64,000 nt of DNA from JANWKQ01 sp964624635 (GTDB lineage Bacteria; Bacteroidota; Bacteroidia; CAIKAF01). Under the pieces are notes generated by a model. The model saw nothing but the letters and a program-made list of their open reading frames with translations, had not been told where the DNA came from and ran no database searches. Below, piece by piece: positions 36,098 through 46,200 of the stretch. The stretch covers positions 36,967 to 100,966 of the forward strand of contig CAZUXM010000002.1 in NCBI GenBank assembly GCA_964624635.1. The letters run 5' to 3'. Position numbers and translations under genes: made by a program. Position 1 is the first letter of the stretch. Every line of letters starts with the position of its first letter.

Positions 36098-37492
36098 ATG
36101 GATAAACAACACACTATTGCTCAGTCTTTTAGCTTAGAAGGTATTGGGCTTCATACCGGTGAATTTATCACCTGTACCGTACACCCGGCCGACCCTAATC
36201 ATGGAATAAAATTCAGAAGAGTAGACCTTCCCGAGCAACCGATTATCCCAGCAGATGTCGATTTGGTGATGGACACCAACAGATGCACAGCTCTCAAAAA
36301 AAATGAGGCAGTTGTTTATACTGTAGAACATATCATGGCTGCTTTTGCAGGTTGTAAAATCGATAATGTATTAATCGATTTAACCGGACCTGAAATTCCC
36401 ATCATGGATGGAAGCGCATATCCATATGTAGTATCTGTATTAAAAGCCGGAGTAACCGAACAGGATGCTCCTCGAAAATATTTTGAAATTGGAGATAATG
36501 TTATTTTCAACGATGAAGAACACGGTGTAGAAATTACAGGTGTACGTTATGATGGATTTAAAGCCAATGTGATGATTGACTTTAAATCGAATGCACTTAC
36601 CACCCAAGGAGCATTTTATAATGATACTGATTCGTTTGAAGAACAAATTTCAAAAGCAAGAACTTTTGTATTCTTACATGAAGTGGAATACCTGGCTAAA
36701 AATAATTTGATTAAGGGTGGAGATCTTTCAAATGCTATCGTTTTTGTTGAACAAAAACTAAGTGAAGATAAATTAAAAGAACTCGCTACTTTATTTAATA
36801 AACCTGAAGTAAAAGTAAATGGTTCCAATACATTAAATAATGTTGAATTACATTATTCAAATGAACCGGCTCGTCATAAAATGTTGGATTTAATTGGTGA
36901 TTTGTACTTGTTAGGAATGCCAATCAAAGGGAACATCATGGCAACACGCCCCGGTCATACTTCTAATGTTGCTTTTACTAAGAAGTTAAAACAAATGGTG
37001 AAAGATCAAAAGGCTAAAAAAGCCATGCCTTTTGTTGACCTTACTAAAAAACCAGCTTACGATATTTATCAAATCATGGATATACTTCCACATCGTTATC
37101 CATTTTTATTGATTGATAAAATTATTGAGGTAAGCGATACTCATGTAATAGGCGTAAAAAATGTTACTATGAATGAACCTTGCTTTACAGGGCATTTTCC
37201 AGGAAATCCAATTTTCCCCGGAGTGATGCAAATTGAAGCAATGGCTCAGGTAGGAGGAATATTAGCCATGGCCGGATTGGATGACCCTAAAAAATATACT
37301 CCATACTTTGTAAAAATTGAATCAGTAAAATTCAAGCAGAAAGTTACCCCAGGTGATACCATTATTTTTATTCTGAATTTATTAGAACCTATCCGCAGAG
37401 GATTAGTTCATATGGAAGGAACAGCTTATGTGGATGGTAAAGCCGTAATGGAAGCAGAGATGATGGCGCAGATTATTAAAAACCCTGATTAA
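36098..37492 (+). CDS. lpxC-fabZ: bifunctional LpxC deacetylase / FabZ dehydratase
   Basis: 464 residues. The LpxC part (about 1-300) removes the N-acetyl group in the committed step of lipid A synthesis; zinc ligands are His78 in TVEHIMAA and the His and Asp of RHKMLDLIGDLY. A short linker leads to the FabZ part (about 320-464), which dehydrates 3-hydroxyacyl-ACP; His332 in LPHRYPFLLID and the Glu of GVMQIEAMAQVGG are its active-site pair. The fusion is typical of Bacteroidota. The stop TAA shares its last base with the start of the ABC ATPase gene, so they are translationally coupled. Confidence 0.96.
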   Translation: MDKQHTIAQSFSLEGIGLHTGEFITCTVHPADPNHGIKFRRVDLPEQPIIPADVDLVMDTNRCTALKKNEAVVYTVEHIMAAFAGCKIDNVLIDLTGPEIPIMDGSAYPYVVSVLKAGVTEQDAPRKYFEIGDNVIFNDEEHGVEITGVRYDGFKANVMIDFKSNALTTQGAFYNDTDSFEEQISKARTFVFLHEVEYLAKNNLIKGGDLSNAIVFVEQKLSEDKLKELATLFNKPEVKVNGSNTLNNVELHYSNEPARHKMLDLIGDLYLLGMPIKGNIMATRPGHTSNVAFTKKLKQMVKDQKAKKAMPFVDLTKKPAYDIYQIMDILPHRYPFLLIDKIIEVSDTHVIGVKNVTMNEPCFTGHFPGNPIFPGVMQIEAMAQVGGILAMAGLDDPKKYTPYFVKIESVKFKQKVTPGDTIIFILNLLEPIRRGLVHMEGTAYVDGKAVMEAEMMAQIIKNPD

Positions 37493-38109
37493 TGAGCTTG
37501 CAAATTGTATTGCAGAACATTAGTAAGAAGTATTCCAATCATTTTATTCTAAAAGATTTTTCTTACACTTTTAACAGTGAACACTCATACGCTATATTGG
37601 GATCCAATGGTAGTGGAAAAAGTACATTAGTAAGAATGTTGAGTGGATTATATTCTCCATCAAAAGGAGAGATACAATTTTATCATAATGGTAAAAAAAT
37701 TTCAGATGATAAAGTTTTTAATCATGTTTCACTGGCAGCTCCCTGGAGTGATTTGATTGAAGATTTTAAATTGATTGAATTGCTGGAGTTTCATTTTAAA
37801 TTCCGTAAAACATTAAATAATATTTCTGCAAAAGAAATGATATCTATTGCCGGCTTAGAGAACGCATCCAATAAATTTATTCACCAGTATTCATCCGGGA
37901 TGAAACAGCGGGTTAGATTGTTGCTGGCATTTTTTACTCAGTCAGAAATTATATTGTTAGATGAACCTAGTTCCAATCTGGATACAGCAGGCAAACAATG
38001 GTATAGAATGCTTATTGAAAAGTATTCAAGTGATAGATTGATGGTTGTGGCTTCCAATCATATCACAGAAGAATATGATTTTTGTAAGGAGACGATTGAG
38101 TTGAAGTAG
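37492..38109 (+). CDS. ABC transporter ATP-binding protein
   Basis: 205 residues. Walker A GSNGSGKST (about 38-46), signature YSSGMKQRVRL and Walker B IILLDEPSSNLD are intact, so the protein should hydrolyse ATP. No permease gene is adjacent, and the substrate cannot be inferred; it is short, like heme-exporter CcmA-type ATPases. Coupled to lpxC-fabZ by a one-base overlap and convergent with mnmD (one base between). Confidence 0.85.
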   Translation: MSLQIVLQNISKKYSNHFILKDFSYTFNSEHSYAILGSNGSGKSTLVRMLSGLYSPSKGEIQFYHNGKKISDDKVFNHVSLAAPWSDLIEDFKLIELLEFHFKFRKTLNNISAKEMISIAGLENASNKFIHQYSSGMKQRVRLLLAFFTQSEIILLDEPSSNLDTAGKQWYRMLIEKYSSDRLMVVASNHITEEYDFCKETIELK

Positions 38110-38110
38110 A

Positions 38111-38788
38111 TTAAACTTTAATTCCTTTCACCATTTCTCTTTTTCCAGGAGGACCTGGCAATGTTTCAACTACAAATCCGGCGGCTTTCAAATCTCTTTT
38201 AAATTGTCCTTTGGCACAATAGGTAACGAGTGTTCCTTGAGGTGTTAAACAATCATAGAGTTTTTTAAATAGATCAACGGTCCACATATCCGGTTGTTTT
38301 TCCGGGGCGAATGCATCAAAAAAAATAAGATGAGTTTGGTTAGATTCAAAAATGTAGTCTTGTACAGCTCCATCTATTTTTTTAAATTCAAAATCATTAT
38401 CCATTTTTTCTGAGATATTCCATGGGATAGTATGCATTTTTTCAAATACTCTATCCATCTCCTTGTTTTTCCAAAACTCTTTATAATTAAGTTGTAGAAT
38501 AAGTTGAATATCTAATGGGAATTTTTCTATACCAATATAACTAACTGGCATTTTGTTTTTTGAAGCAAATTCGTAAGCCAGAGTAGCATTTAATCCAGTA
38601 CCAAAACCCACTTCAAACACATTTACTTTTTCGAAATGTTTACATGCAGATTGTAGTCCGGTTTCAATAAAAACGTGCACCGCTTCGGCATATGCTCCAT
38701 GGTATGAATGATAATTTTCATTCAGTTCAGGAACATACAATGTATGTGAACCATCACCGGTAGTTTTTAGTAGAATAGTATCACTCAT
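38111..38788 (-). CDS. mnmD: tRNA mnm5s2U34 methyltransferase MnmD
   Basis: 225 residues. Stand-alone methyltransferase domain of MnmC (DUF752) that forms the final methylaminomethyl group at the wobble uridine. SAM-binding VFEVGFGTGLNA and the family motif FFDAFAPEKQPDMWT, then GTLVTYCAKGQFKRDLKAAGF and GPPGKREM, are intact. Its start overlaps the end of the TPR/beta-propeller gene by eight bases, so it is the last gene of that operon. Confidence 0.92.
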   Translation of the reverse strand: MSDTILLKTTGDGSHTLYVPELNENYHSYHGAYAEAVHVFIETGLQSACKHFEKVNVFEVGFGTGLNATLAYEFASKNKMPVSYIGIEKFPLDIQLILQLNYKEFWKNKEMDRVFEKMHTIPWNISEKMDNDFEFKKIDGAVQDYIFESNQTHLIFFDAFAPEKQPDMWTVDLFKKLYDCLTPQGTLVTYCAKGQFKRDLKAAGFVVETLPGPPGKREMVKGIKV

Positions 38789-40142
38789 CTTTAGGGGTGA
38801 TGATGGTAGTTTTACCTAAAGGAGCGTCTTCCAGATATTGTTCCAGTAAAACGTATCCCGGTCTTTTTGCTTTGGGAGGTAGATAAGTAATATCAATATC
38901 CCAACTTTGATTTTTAATAGTTGATAATCCCATGTTAGCAGTGGGGTAGGGGTAGAAAGTATTTTCATCAGCTGTGGTATTGATTGGGTATCCCAGATTC
39001 ACAGGTCGGGTATATTGTCCACATTCAAGTTTGGTTCTGAATACGTCTGATTCTCCAATGTTCAAATGCCCTTCGGAAGAGAAGAACAAAATATTGCTGT
39101 TAAATACAGTTGCAATATAATTTTCATTGTACTCAGTATTAACTACAGGACCAAGGTTAATGATACTTTCATATTGTATTCTTGAGTTGTAATTGATTTT
39201 CCATATATCGTAACCTCCATATCCACCTGGACGGTTACTAACTACATAAATTAAACTATCGGTATGACCATATGTAGCAAACTTTTCATCAGCATACGAA
39301 TTTACCTGTGAATATAATTTACGAGGTGCGGTATATTCAAATACCATCCATTCGCTTTCATACACATCATTCAATCCTTTATCATCTTTACTTACCAATA
39401 ATATCTTTTTCCCGGTTGAATTGATAGACGTAATAGTAAATTCACGCCCTTCAATATTATTAATTGGTAATAAACGTGGGTTGGGCCCTGCAGAATCTCC
39501 TTCAATAAAATATTGATATATATTGTTAATTGATTTTCCTGAGCTGTCTTTTTCTATTCTGTTAAACAGAATTCTTTTTCTATCAGGAGCTAACAATGGA
39601 TAAAATTCGTCGTATGTATCACTATTGATAGGTGTAATAAGTTCTTTTTTGGATGGTAATGTTTTTGACATCAACGTTTGACTTTGTTTACTCAATTGTA
39701 AATTTCTTCTTGCCAACGAATCTTTGTATCCGTTTTTTAAGGCCACATCAGTATTTATAAATGTGTTTAAGTATTCAATAGCTGTTGCATTATCTGTTAG
39801 TTTATATTTTACGATTCCATTGTACAGATAAAAATCATACGGAGGTTGTTTATTATCCTTTTTGTATCGGGTAAAATAAAAATCAGATGATGCGTATTCT
39901 TGCTGATAATAAAACCCCATTCCCAAATAATAGTTGACATTGTTATATGATGAATCAATATCAGAAGCTTTTAATAGATATTCAATGGCTTTATTGAGTT
40001 TGTTATTTTTAAAATCCTTTTTGTCAATAATCTGAGCTGCATTTTCATAAAGCTTACGGGCATCTTTATGAATATAGTCCTGACCGAATACTGATGTTAT
40101 CGATGCAAAAAATAATAATATGTAAATACCTACTCTTTGCAT
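38781..40142 (-). CDS. TPR and PD40 beta-propeller protein (PorE-like without OmpA domain)
   Basis: 453 residues. Signal peptide MQRVGIYILLFFASITSVFGQ, TPR-type helices (about 25-150), then PD40-like propeller blades (about 170-430: DEFYPLLAPDRKRILFNR, DEKFATYGHTDSLIYVVSNRPGGYGGYDIWK, NENYIATVFNSNILFFSSEGHLNIGESDVFR). This is the front part of the PorE and Pal-like envelope proteins, but the OmpA peptidoglycan-binding domain is missing; the protein ends in a short acidic tail. It follows the TPR gene with a 13-base overlap. Confidence 0.75.
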   Translation of the reverse strand: MQRVGIYILLFFASITSVFGQDYIHKDARKLYENAAQIIDKKDFKNNKLNKAIEYLLKASDIDSSYNNVNYYLGMGFYYQQEYASSDFYFTRYKKDNKQPPYDFYLYNGIVKYKLTDNATAIEYLNTFINTDVALKNGYKDSLARRNLQLSKQSQTLMSKTLPSKKELITPINSDTYDEFYPLLAPDRKRILFNRIEKDSSGKSINNIYQYFIEGDSAGPNPRLLPINNIEGREFTITSINSTGKKILLVSKDDKGLNDVYESEWMVFEYTAPRKLYSQVNSYADEKFATYGHTDSLIYVVSNRPGGYGGYDIWKINYNSRIQYESIINLGPVVNTEYNENYIATVFNSNILFFSSEGHLNIGESDVFRTKLECGQYTRPVNLGYPINTTADENTFYPYPTANMGLSTIKNQSWDIDITYLPPKAKRPGYVLLEQYLEDAPLGKTTIITPKDE

Positions 40143-41139
40143 TGTTCTTCAATATATTTCTGAGCCTTATTAATACCTAACTTTGATGCTTTATTCCAAT
40201 CTCTGCAAGCTTCTTTCCACCTGAATGTATTTTCATAAGCAATACCTCTGTTAAGGTATGCCTGCCCGTTTTTATCATCATTTAGAATATAATAATCAAG
40301 ATCCGCAATGGCATCATCATATTTGCCCATTTCAATCAAAATAGCTGAACGATTAATGTANNNNNNNNNNACATATTACGAGCTTCAATATAGTTTTGAG
40401 TTTCGTATAGTAATGTTCCTAAATTCATAATGGTATATACATTGTTACTATCAAGAGTAAATGCAGTATATAGTTTTTCAATGGCAAGGTCTGGATTTCC
40501 TTTATAGTAATATACCATCGCCAAATCACGATATGACATAACTGACCCCGGACGAATAAGAATAGCCTGAGTAAAAAAATTGATAGCTGTATCTAATGAG
40601 TTTTTAATCATGTATGATACACCAATATCATGATAAGTATAGTAATATTTAGAATTATAAAACAATGATTTATTGAGATAATAAATAGATGAATCAGTTT
40701 GTTGCCTTAACAAATAAATTCTTCCGGTCAGATAATATGATTCGAAGTATTGTGGATGTAATCTGATTTCTTTTTTTAAATCACTAAGGGCAGAATCTGA
40801 TGCAGCTATTTTATATTTAGAAAAGCCCAGGTAATAATTCGCTTTATCAAAAACAGGGTTTATTCTACGTAATTCTTCCAATTCACTAATAGCACTATTG
40901 TATTGTAGTTTACGAATATGAATCATCGCTTTGTTAAAGCGAGCATGGGTATGATTTGGATTCTTGGAAATACTATAAGTAAATTCATCGATGGCTTGAT
41001 CCAGTTTATTTTCGTTGAATAATTTTAAACCGTTTTGATAATGGTTCTCCGCATCTACAATAGCATTTTGTGCCTTTATATGCTGACAAAACAGAATAAG
41101 GCTACTTATTACAATGAAAATAGTTTTATTTTTTATCAA
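40130..41139 (-). CDS. secreted TPR-repeat protein, interrupted by an N run
   Basis: About 330 residues plus the gap. The start is a TTG at 41139 giving the signal peptide MIKNKTIFIVISSLILFCQHIKAQ; another TTG four codons upstream is possible. The rest is eight or nine TPR units (AENHYQNGLKLFNENKLDQAIDEF; HDIGVSYMIKNSLDTAINFF; YRDLAMVYYYKGNPDLAIEKL). The N run at 40361-40370 breaks the last repeats: downstream frame reads YINRSAILIEMGKYDDAIADL, a perfect TPR continuation, and runs to KYIEEQCKE. One frame requires a gap of 2 modulo 3. Its start overlaps the YiiX-like gene; its end overlaps the propeller gene. Confidence 0.8.
40361..40370. other. assembly gap (10 N)
   Basis: Ten N inside the TPR gene; reading frame is kept if the true length is 2 modulo 3. 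Confidence 0.95.
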
Positions 41140-41815
41140 AATACCTTCCAACCGTTTCTCCCTGATGATTTATAATAAGGTCAAATTTACTAGAATCTAT
41201 GAAAGCAGGGAAAGTTAAAAAAGTGGGATGGTTAGTATTTAATCGTTCGGGGAAACAATCTTTCTTAAAAACGTCTCCATAAACTCGAAAAATGAGTTCA
41301 CTACAATAAAAAGTAGATGAATCAGTAATATCAAAATGGTGGTCAAATTTTATTTCATCTGCCAGATAAACTTTGGCTGCATCAGCTATCTGGTGTCCGG
41401 TTTCAGGATCTCCTCCTTTATGTCTGATTACTACGAGGGTTCCCGGTACACTTTCTCGGGTAAATCTTTCAATAGTTTGTTTTTGTACTCCATCTATATC
41501 ACTCAAGTCACTTGAAACAGAATGTATAACAGAAAAAGAACTGTCTTTTTCCTGAGTAATAATAGCGCAATGGGATAGGTTGTAAGGGGCGTCATTCATG
41601 TTAGAGATCATACTACTTACTACTCCGTAGCCTCTACGCATGATAATATCGCCTTCCTGAAGTAGGGCTATTTCATTAGGTTTAAACAGGTATTTAACGG
41701 AAGATTGTTTGGTATTAAGCTGGATGGTGCTTTTATCAATTAGGCGCTTGAGATTGGCGGCCGATAACAATGAAAAAAGGGCTAAGAACCCGATGAGTAT
41801 CTTAACCCTTTTCAT
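41126..41815 (-). CDS. YiiX/YebB-like permuted cysteine peptidase
   Basis: 229 residues with a signal peptide (MKRVKILIGFLALFSLLSAA). The permuted papain-like fold is marked by LLQEGDIIMRRGYGVVSSMI, His82 in NLSHCAII and Cys171 in TFYCSELIFRVYG, the catalytic pair of the YiiX family (relatives of NlpC/P60). Targets may be envelope amide or ester bonds; not known. It leads an operon-like run with a TPR protein, a propeller protein and mnmD, and lies 19 bases after the small lipoprotein gene. Confidence 0.75.
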   Translation of the reverse strand: MKRVKILIGFLALFSLLSAANLKRLIDKSTIQLNTKQSSVKYLFKPNEIALLQEGDIIMRRGYGVVSSMISNMNDAPYNLSHCAIITQEKDSSFSVIHSVSSDLSDIDGVQKQTIERFTRESVPGTLVVIRHKGGDPETGHQIADAAKVYLADEIKFDHHFDITDSSTFYCSELIFRVYGDVFKKDCFPERLNTNHPTFLTFPAFIDSSKFDLIINHQGETVGRYFDKK

Positions 41816-41834
41816 ATTTTAAAGAGACAACTAA

Positions 41835-42278
41835 TTATTTTTTCTCTTCAGTTGTAGCTTCATCCATTTCAGTGCTTAATGAATCAGCACCTGTAGTGTC
41901 AGCTACTGTAGAAGTAGTGTCATTAGTTGCAGGAGGAGTTTCTTTTGGTTGGTGAGCTAACCATTTTTCTCCATCTTTTTGTAATTTTAATTCTTTGAAA
42001 GAAGTATCTTTAGTACAGCAGAAAGTACAAGTAGCAGTAGTACCTTCAACTTTACATTTTACGTCTTTCACTTCAGTTAAACCGAAATCAGTACCTAAAG
42101 ACTTCATCATGTCTAAGTTCTGAGCAGTTTCTTTAGTTGCCAAAGTTTTAGCTTTGTCGTAGTCTTTGTTTTTAAGAGCGTTTAAGTAGTCAGTTGCAGC
42201 TTTTTCAGCAGGTGAAGATCCACTGCCACAAGCAGCTAAGAAAGCTACTGATAATACACCAAAAAATAATTTTTTCAT
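41835..42278 (-). CDS. small lipoprotein, DUF4878-like
   Basis: 147 residues. Signal MKKLFFGVLSVAFLAAC with the lipid Cys at 17. The next part (EKAATDYLNALKNKDYDKAKTLAT, then CKVEGTTATCTFCC) resembles the cone-shaped NTF2-like DUF4878 fold. The C-terminal 35 residues are Thr/Glu/Asp-rich and low in complexity. First gene of the run leading to mnmD. The region before it holds an imperfect TTTATTTG promoter box on the minus strand. Confidence 0.7.
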   Translation of the reverse strand: MKKLFFGVLSVAFLAACGSGSSPAEKAATDYLNALKNKDYDKAKTLATKETAQNLDMMKSLGTDFGLTEVKDVKCKVEGTTATCTFCCTKDTSFKELKLQKDGEKWLAHQPKETPPATNDTTSTVADTTGADSLSTEMDEATTEEKK

Positions 42279-42632
42279 AATTGTTAAATTTTAGTAAATA
42301 AGATTTGTTAACAGGGTGCAAATAAAAGACATTTTTCAATCTCTTGCAAATATTCTCTCCTTTTTTCCCTAAAGTAATTAAGAAGTTTTCCACAATTGCT
42401 CATCGTAATTTGATTATATATATTGATAATCAAGTAATTACATCTGAATCGTATTGCGCCTAAATTTTTAGATTATTTTGTTAATTCTCTGATATTTAAT
42501 ATAGTAGCTAAAAATGGTTAAAATTCTTTAAGTATTTAAGGGGTTTAAGTATAATTGAATTGATTCGCTCCAGGGTATGCTGAAATAATAGCTTATAGCC
42601 TACTAAAGTCGGTGGTGTATCACTCAATTTAA
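42279..42632. other. 354-bp intergenic region
   Basis: A+T-rich stretch between the plsY stop and the start of the small lipoprotein gene, both minus strand. It must hold the lipoprotein promoter. An inverted repeat TTGATTA / TAATCAA lies at 42410-42416 and 42427-42433. I see no open frame with a credible start and no RNA gene. Confidence 0.6.
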
Positions 42633-43277
42633 TTAATCCTTCTTCTTACCTAACGATAGTTTGGGCTCTGTACCATTCATTAATCTCTTAATGTTACTTC
42701 TATGCGTATAAATGATGAGCAACGGATATATGATAGTTAATATATAGTCACCTATAAATAACGGATTCGTGAGTAGAATATATGCTACTGCAAATGCGAC
42801 ACCACTTAGTATTGATCCAACAGATACCCTCTTGGTTATCATAAATAATATAACAAATGAAATAAATGCGATGAGGGCCACTAAGGGGCTAAGTGCTATT
42901 AAAACACCAAACAAAGTGGCTACTCCTTTACCGCCTTTAAACTTTTCATATATTGGATAAATATGTCCTAATGCTGCAGCCAAACCAAAAGCTAATTCTG
43001 TATTAAATAACCAACTGAATCTATAATGAACATCGTTACCTGTTATAGATGTAATAATAAAAGGCAATAAAACCCCCAAACTCCCCTTTGTAATATCAAT
43101 AATTAAAACAATGATTCCTGCTTTTTTACCAAAAGCTCTAACAGTGTTTGTAGCCCCGGCATTACCACTCCCATGTTGACGAATATCTGTTTTATGAAAT
43201 ATACGACCATACCATATAGCTGTAGGAACTGAACCTATTAAATAAGCTACAATAATATAAATGATAAACTCTGTCAT
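42633..43277 (-). CDS. plsY: glycerol-3-phosphate acyltransferase PlsY
   Basis: 214 residues, integral inner-membrane enzyme that moves an acyl group from acyl phosphate to glycerol-3-phosphate, the first step of phospholipid synthesis. YLIGSVPTAIWYGRI, RQHGSGNAGATNTVRAFG and the glycine-rich FKGGKGVAT loop are the three family motifs. It starts two bases after the stop of the giant unknown gene and ends the tpiA-prmA run. Confidence 0.95.
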   Translation of the reverse strand: MTEFIIYIIVAYLIGSVPTAIWYGRIFHKTDIRQHGSGNAGATNTVRAFGKKAGIIVLIIDITKGSLGVLLPFIITSITGNDVHYRFSWLFNTELAFGLAAALGHIYPIYEKFKGGKGVATLFGVLIALSPLVALIAFISFVILFMITKRVSVGSILSGVAFAVAYILLTNPLFIGDYILTIIYPLLIIYTHRSNIKRLMNGTEPKLSLGKKKD

Positions 43278-43279
43278 TC

Positions 43280-46200
43280 TTAATCGTTAATACCAAACTT
43301 TTGTTTGAACTTATCAACTTTTGATTGACTTGAATTCATGATGAGGTATTGGTCACGTCCTACCGCAGTAAATACACGTTTATTTTGTTCTACTGCAGCA
43401 AATACGTCCATAAATTCTTTTACGCCACTATAGATTGACATAGTATGAGTTGATCCTTTGTAATCAAAGAAATACCAATTTGACTCATCAAACTCAATAT
43501 AGATAGTAAAGTTATCGAATTTCGAATTTTTCCTGTTTAACTCAGCTAATACTGTAGCTGATTTATTTACCTGCTGTCCATTAAATACAAGTACACCGGC
43601 TGTACCATTATGGTGCATAGTTCTTGTAGCCTTATCCCATTCAAAATGCAAATCAGTTAGAACCAGCATTTTCTTTAATTGAGCAGGTAAACGTTTAAAT
43701 TTACCATCATTGGTTAAGTTTTCATATAGCTTATCAGCCTTACCTGAATCTAATAAATCAGTAATCTGACGTTTAATCATACTGTTTTGGATATCAGCTC
43801 CTGTAGTAGTTACCTCTTTCATCTTACCCTCCATGAAGTTGGTCATTGTAGGATCCATTTTAAAGTCCATGGTAAATAATAAATCCATGGAAACATCGTC
43901 ATCTGATTGTTTATGGGTAATGGTACCTGAGCAAGCAAGATCTACCTGTCCTAAATTTTTACCCATTTCCATTTTTCCTTGACCGAAGCTATTACATGTG
44001 TTTACATTAAACGACATATAGGCACCCGGTACATCAGGGTCTTGTAACTTTTCTTTGGTAGCTATTCTAAACTCCTGAGTTTTCTTTTCAAAATAAATGT
44101 AACCACCAACACCTAATACTTCAACATCCGATCCGGCTTTACGTTTTGCACTCATCATTGCAGGATATAAACCTGTAGTATCTGATGCAAACAGGAATCC
44201 ATTATATAAAGTTTCCTTCTTGTCGTTTTCCGGTTCAAGAGGAAGTGGAATCATAATGTTATTCGGATCAATCTCAGCCTGGAATTTACACCAGTCATTT
44301 TTCATAATCTTACAAGCATGAGTTACTTTTACATATCCATCAAATGTTAAGTATGGATTTTTTCCATATAAGTGAACATTTCCTTTGAACCCAAATACAG
44401 GACTCATAGAGAAGTCAGCAATTTGCTCTACCAAACCTTCGGCAACAGTAATGTCCTTTTCATCTACATCCACAGAATGCATTTTGATTACTTGAGCAGT
44501 CCCTATTTCGTTTACATATGTATATTCTGCAGTACCGCTGTATTTATGACNNNNNNNNNNGTAAATATGGTAATGTTGGCATGCTCCAATACGTGTAATT
44601 TATCAGTTTTACCAACCCATATTTTAGCATCTAAGAACGGGTCAATTTTAGCATCTTCTCTAATTACTACTTTCTCATCAGAAGGGAAAATACGGCTATC
44701 GGCCACATCAATGAATTTAACTCCGGTACAACTAATAATATGTTCATCAACGAGGAAATCCGCATTGGGTGCTACAAAGGCCAGGGAGTCGAGCCGTCGG
44801 TCAGTAGAAACAAAGAGGGCTCCTTTTAATCCAATTTCGTCAACTCGTTTACTATTCATATCTACTTTACCGCTATCCATTTTCCATACCATCTCATCCA
44901 TGTATGCTTTAAATCGGTTGATAGGGAATTCTACATATGATTCTTTTGTGTTTGATTTTAGTTTAGCTTCTCTGTCTTCGTAAGAAACATCTCCTTTTAC
45001 ATTATCTGTTTTAAACGCTACACGAGTAGTATCTCCCATTTTTTCAGGATTATCAGAAAGATAAAATCCTGATGAATCAGTGTGGAATGTTTCGGTTTTA
45101 AAATCAAAATCTTTAGAAACCATGTCAGCATTTTGTCCGAAGTGATAATTACCATCTCCATGTAATCCATCAGGAGTTAAAGTAAGTTTACCATTCATGG
45201 TACCTTCACCTTCGTACATTTCGAATTTAGTACCTGTTTCAGTTGCTTGGAATTCATCTTTTTGTGGTTCCCAATGAATCTTTACATCTTTTGCTTTTAC
45301 ATCAGGTGTTTCAATTCCACCTTTGGTTTTTTTAATTCCAAATGAATAAGCAAATGCATTCATTGAATCAGGGTAAAATACAAAATCACGTGATTTAGCT
45401 GTGGCAGTTAAATAATCAAGCTTACCACCTCCGCGTAAACCTTTATTACTTAAGGTGAGTGTATCTGTATAGGTTCCTTTGCCACCATATGCTTTTAATC
45501 CTTTGTTGTCAATCACCTTTAAAAATCCAAGAGAATAATCAGGCATTACAATTAGTTTCTCTCTTAAGTCAGGGAAAATTCCATCAGAAACAAATAATCC
45601 CTCGAAATAAATAGCTTGTGTTTTAAACTCATCTAAACTGTCTTTTTTGAAAGGGTCTACCATAAAGTAAAACTCATTCTTTTTATATACCCCATGTTCA
45701 ATACTTGGTCTTTCATAATACACATATGATTTTTTTGTAGAAATAAAACTGGGGAATTCTTTAAATTGTTTGAGCCCTGATTTATTATTAGGATGATCTA
45801 CAAATAGCTCACCACTTAAATCTTCAATTTTACTTTTTACCACCGTATCAGGAAGTTCTCCCATGTAGTTTTTATCTTTAGGAAAACCTTTTACTACCAT
45901 TCTTAAGGAATCGATATTACTGCTTTTGAATTTGAAGTTTTTATAACTAAAGTCCCAGTTATGACCATATAGCACAATTTTTCCACTAAGGACTTTCCCG
46001 TTGAACCTAAAGTCCATATCCTGTCTTACGGTCATTTCTTTTTTATAAGGAACAATTTCTACTTGTTGAGAATCTGAGATAATAACATTGTTTACTCCCG
46101 AGATATCCCATCTAAAATCTTGTAAACTTAGCGTAGCGTTTTTTTGATTTCTTGGCATAGATGAATAGATTTCTATTACATCATAATCAGTAGCTCTTGC

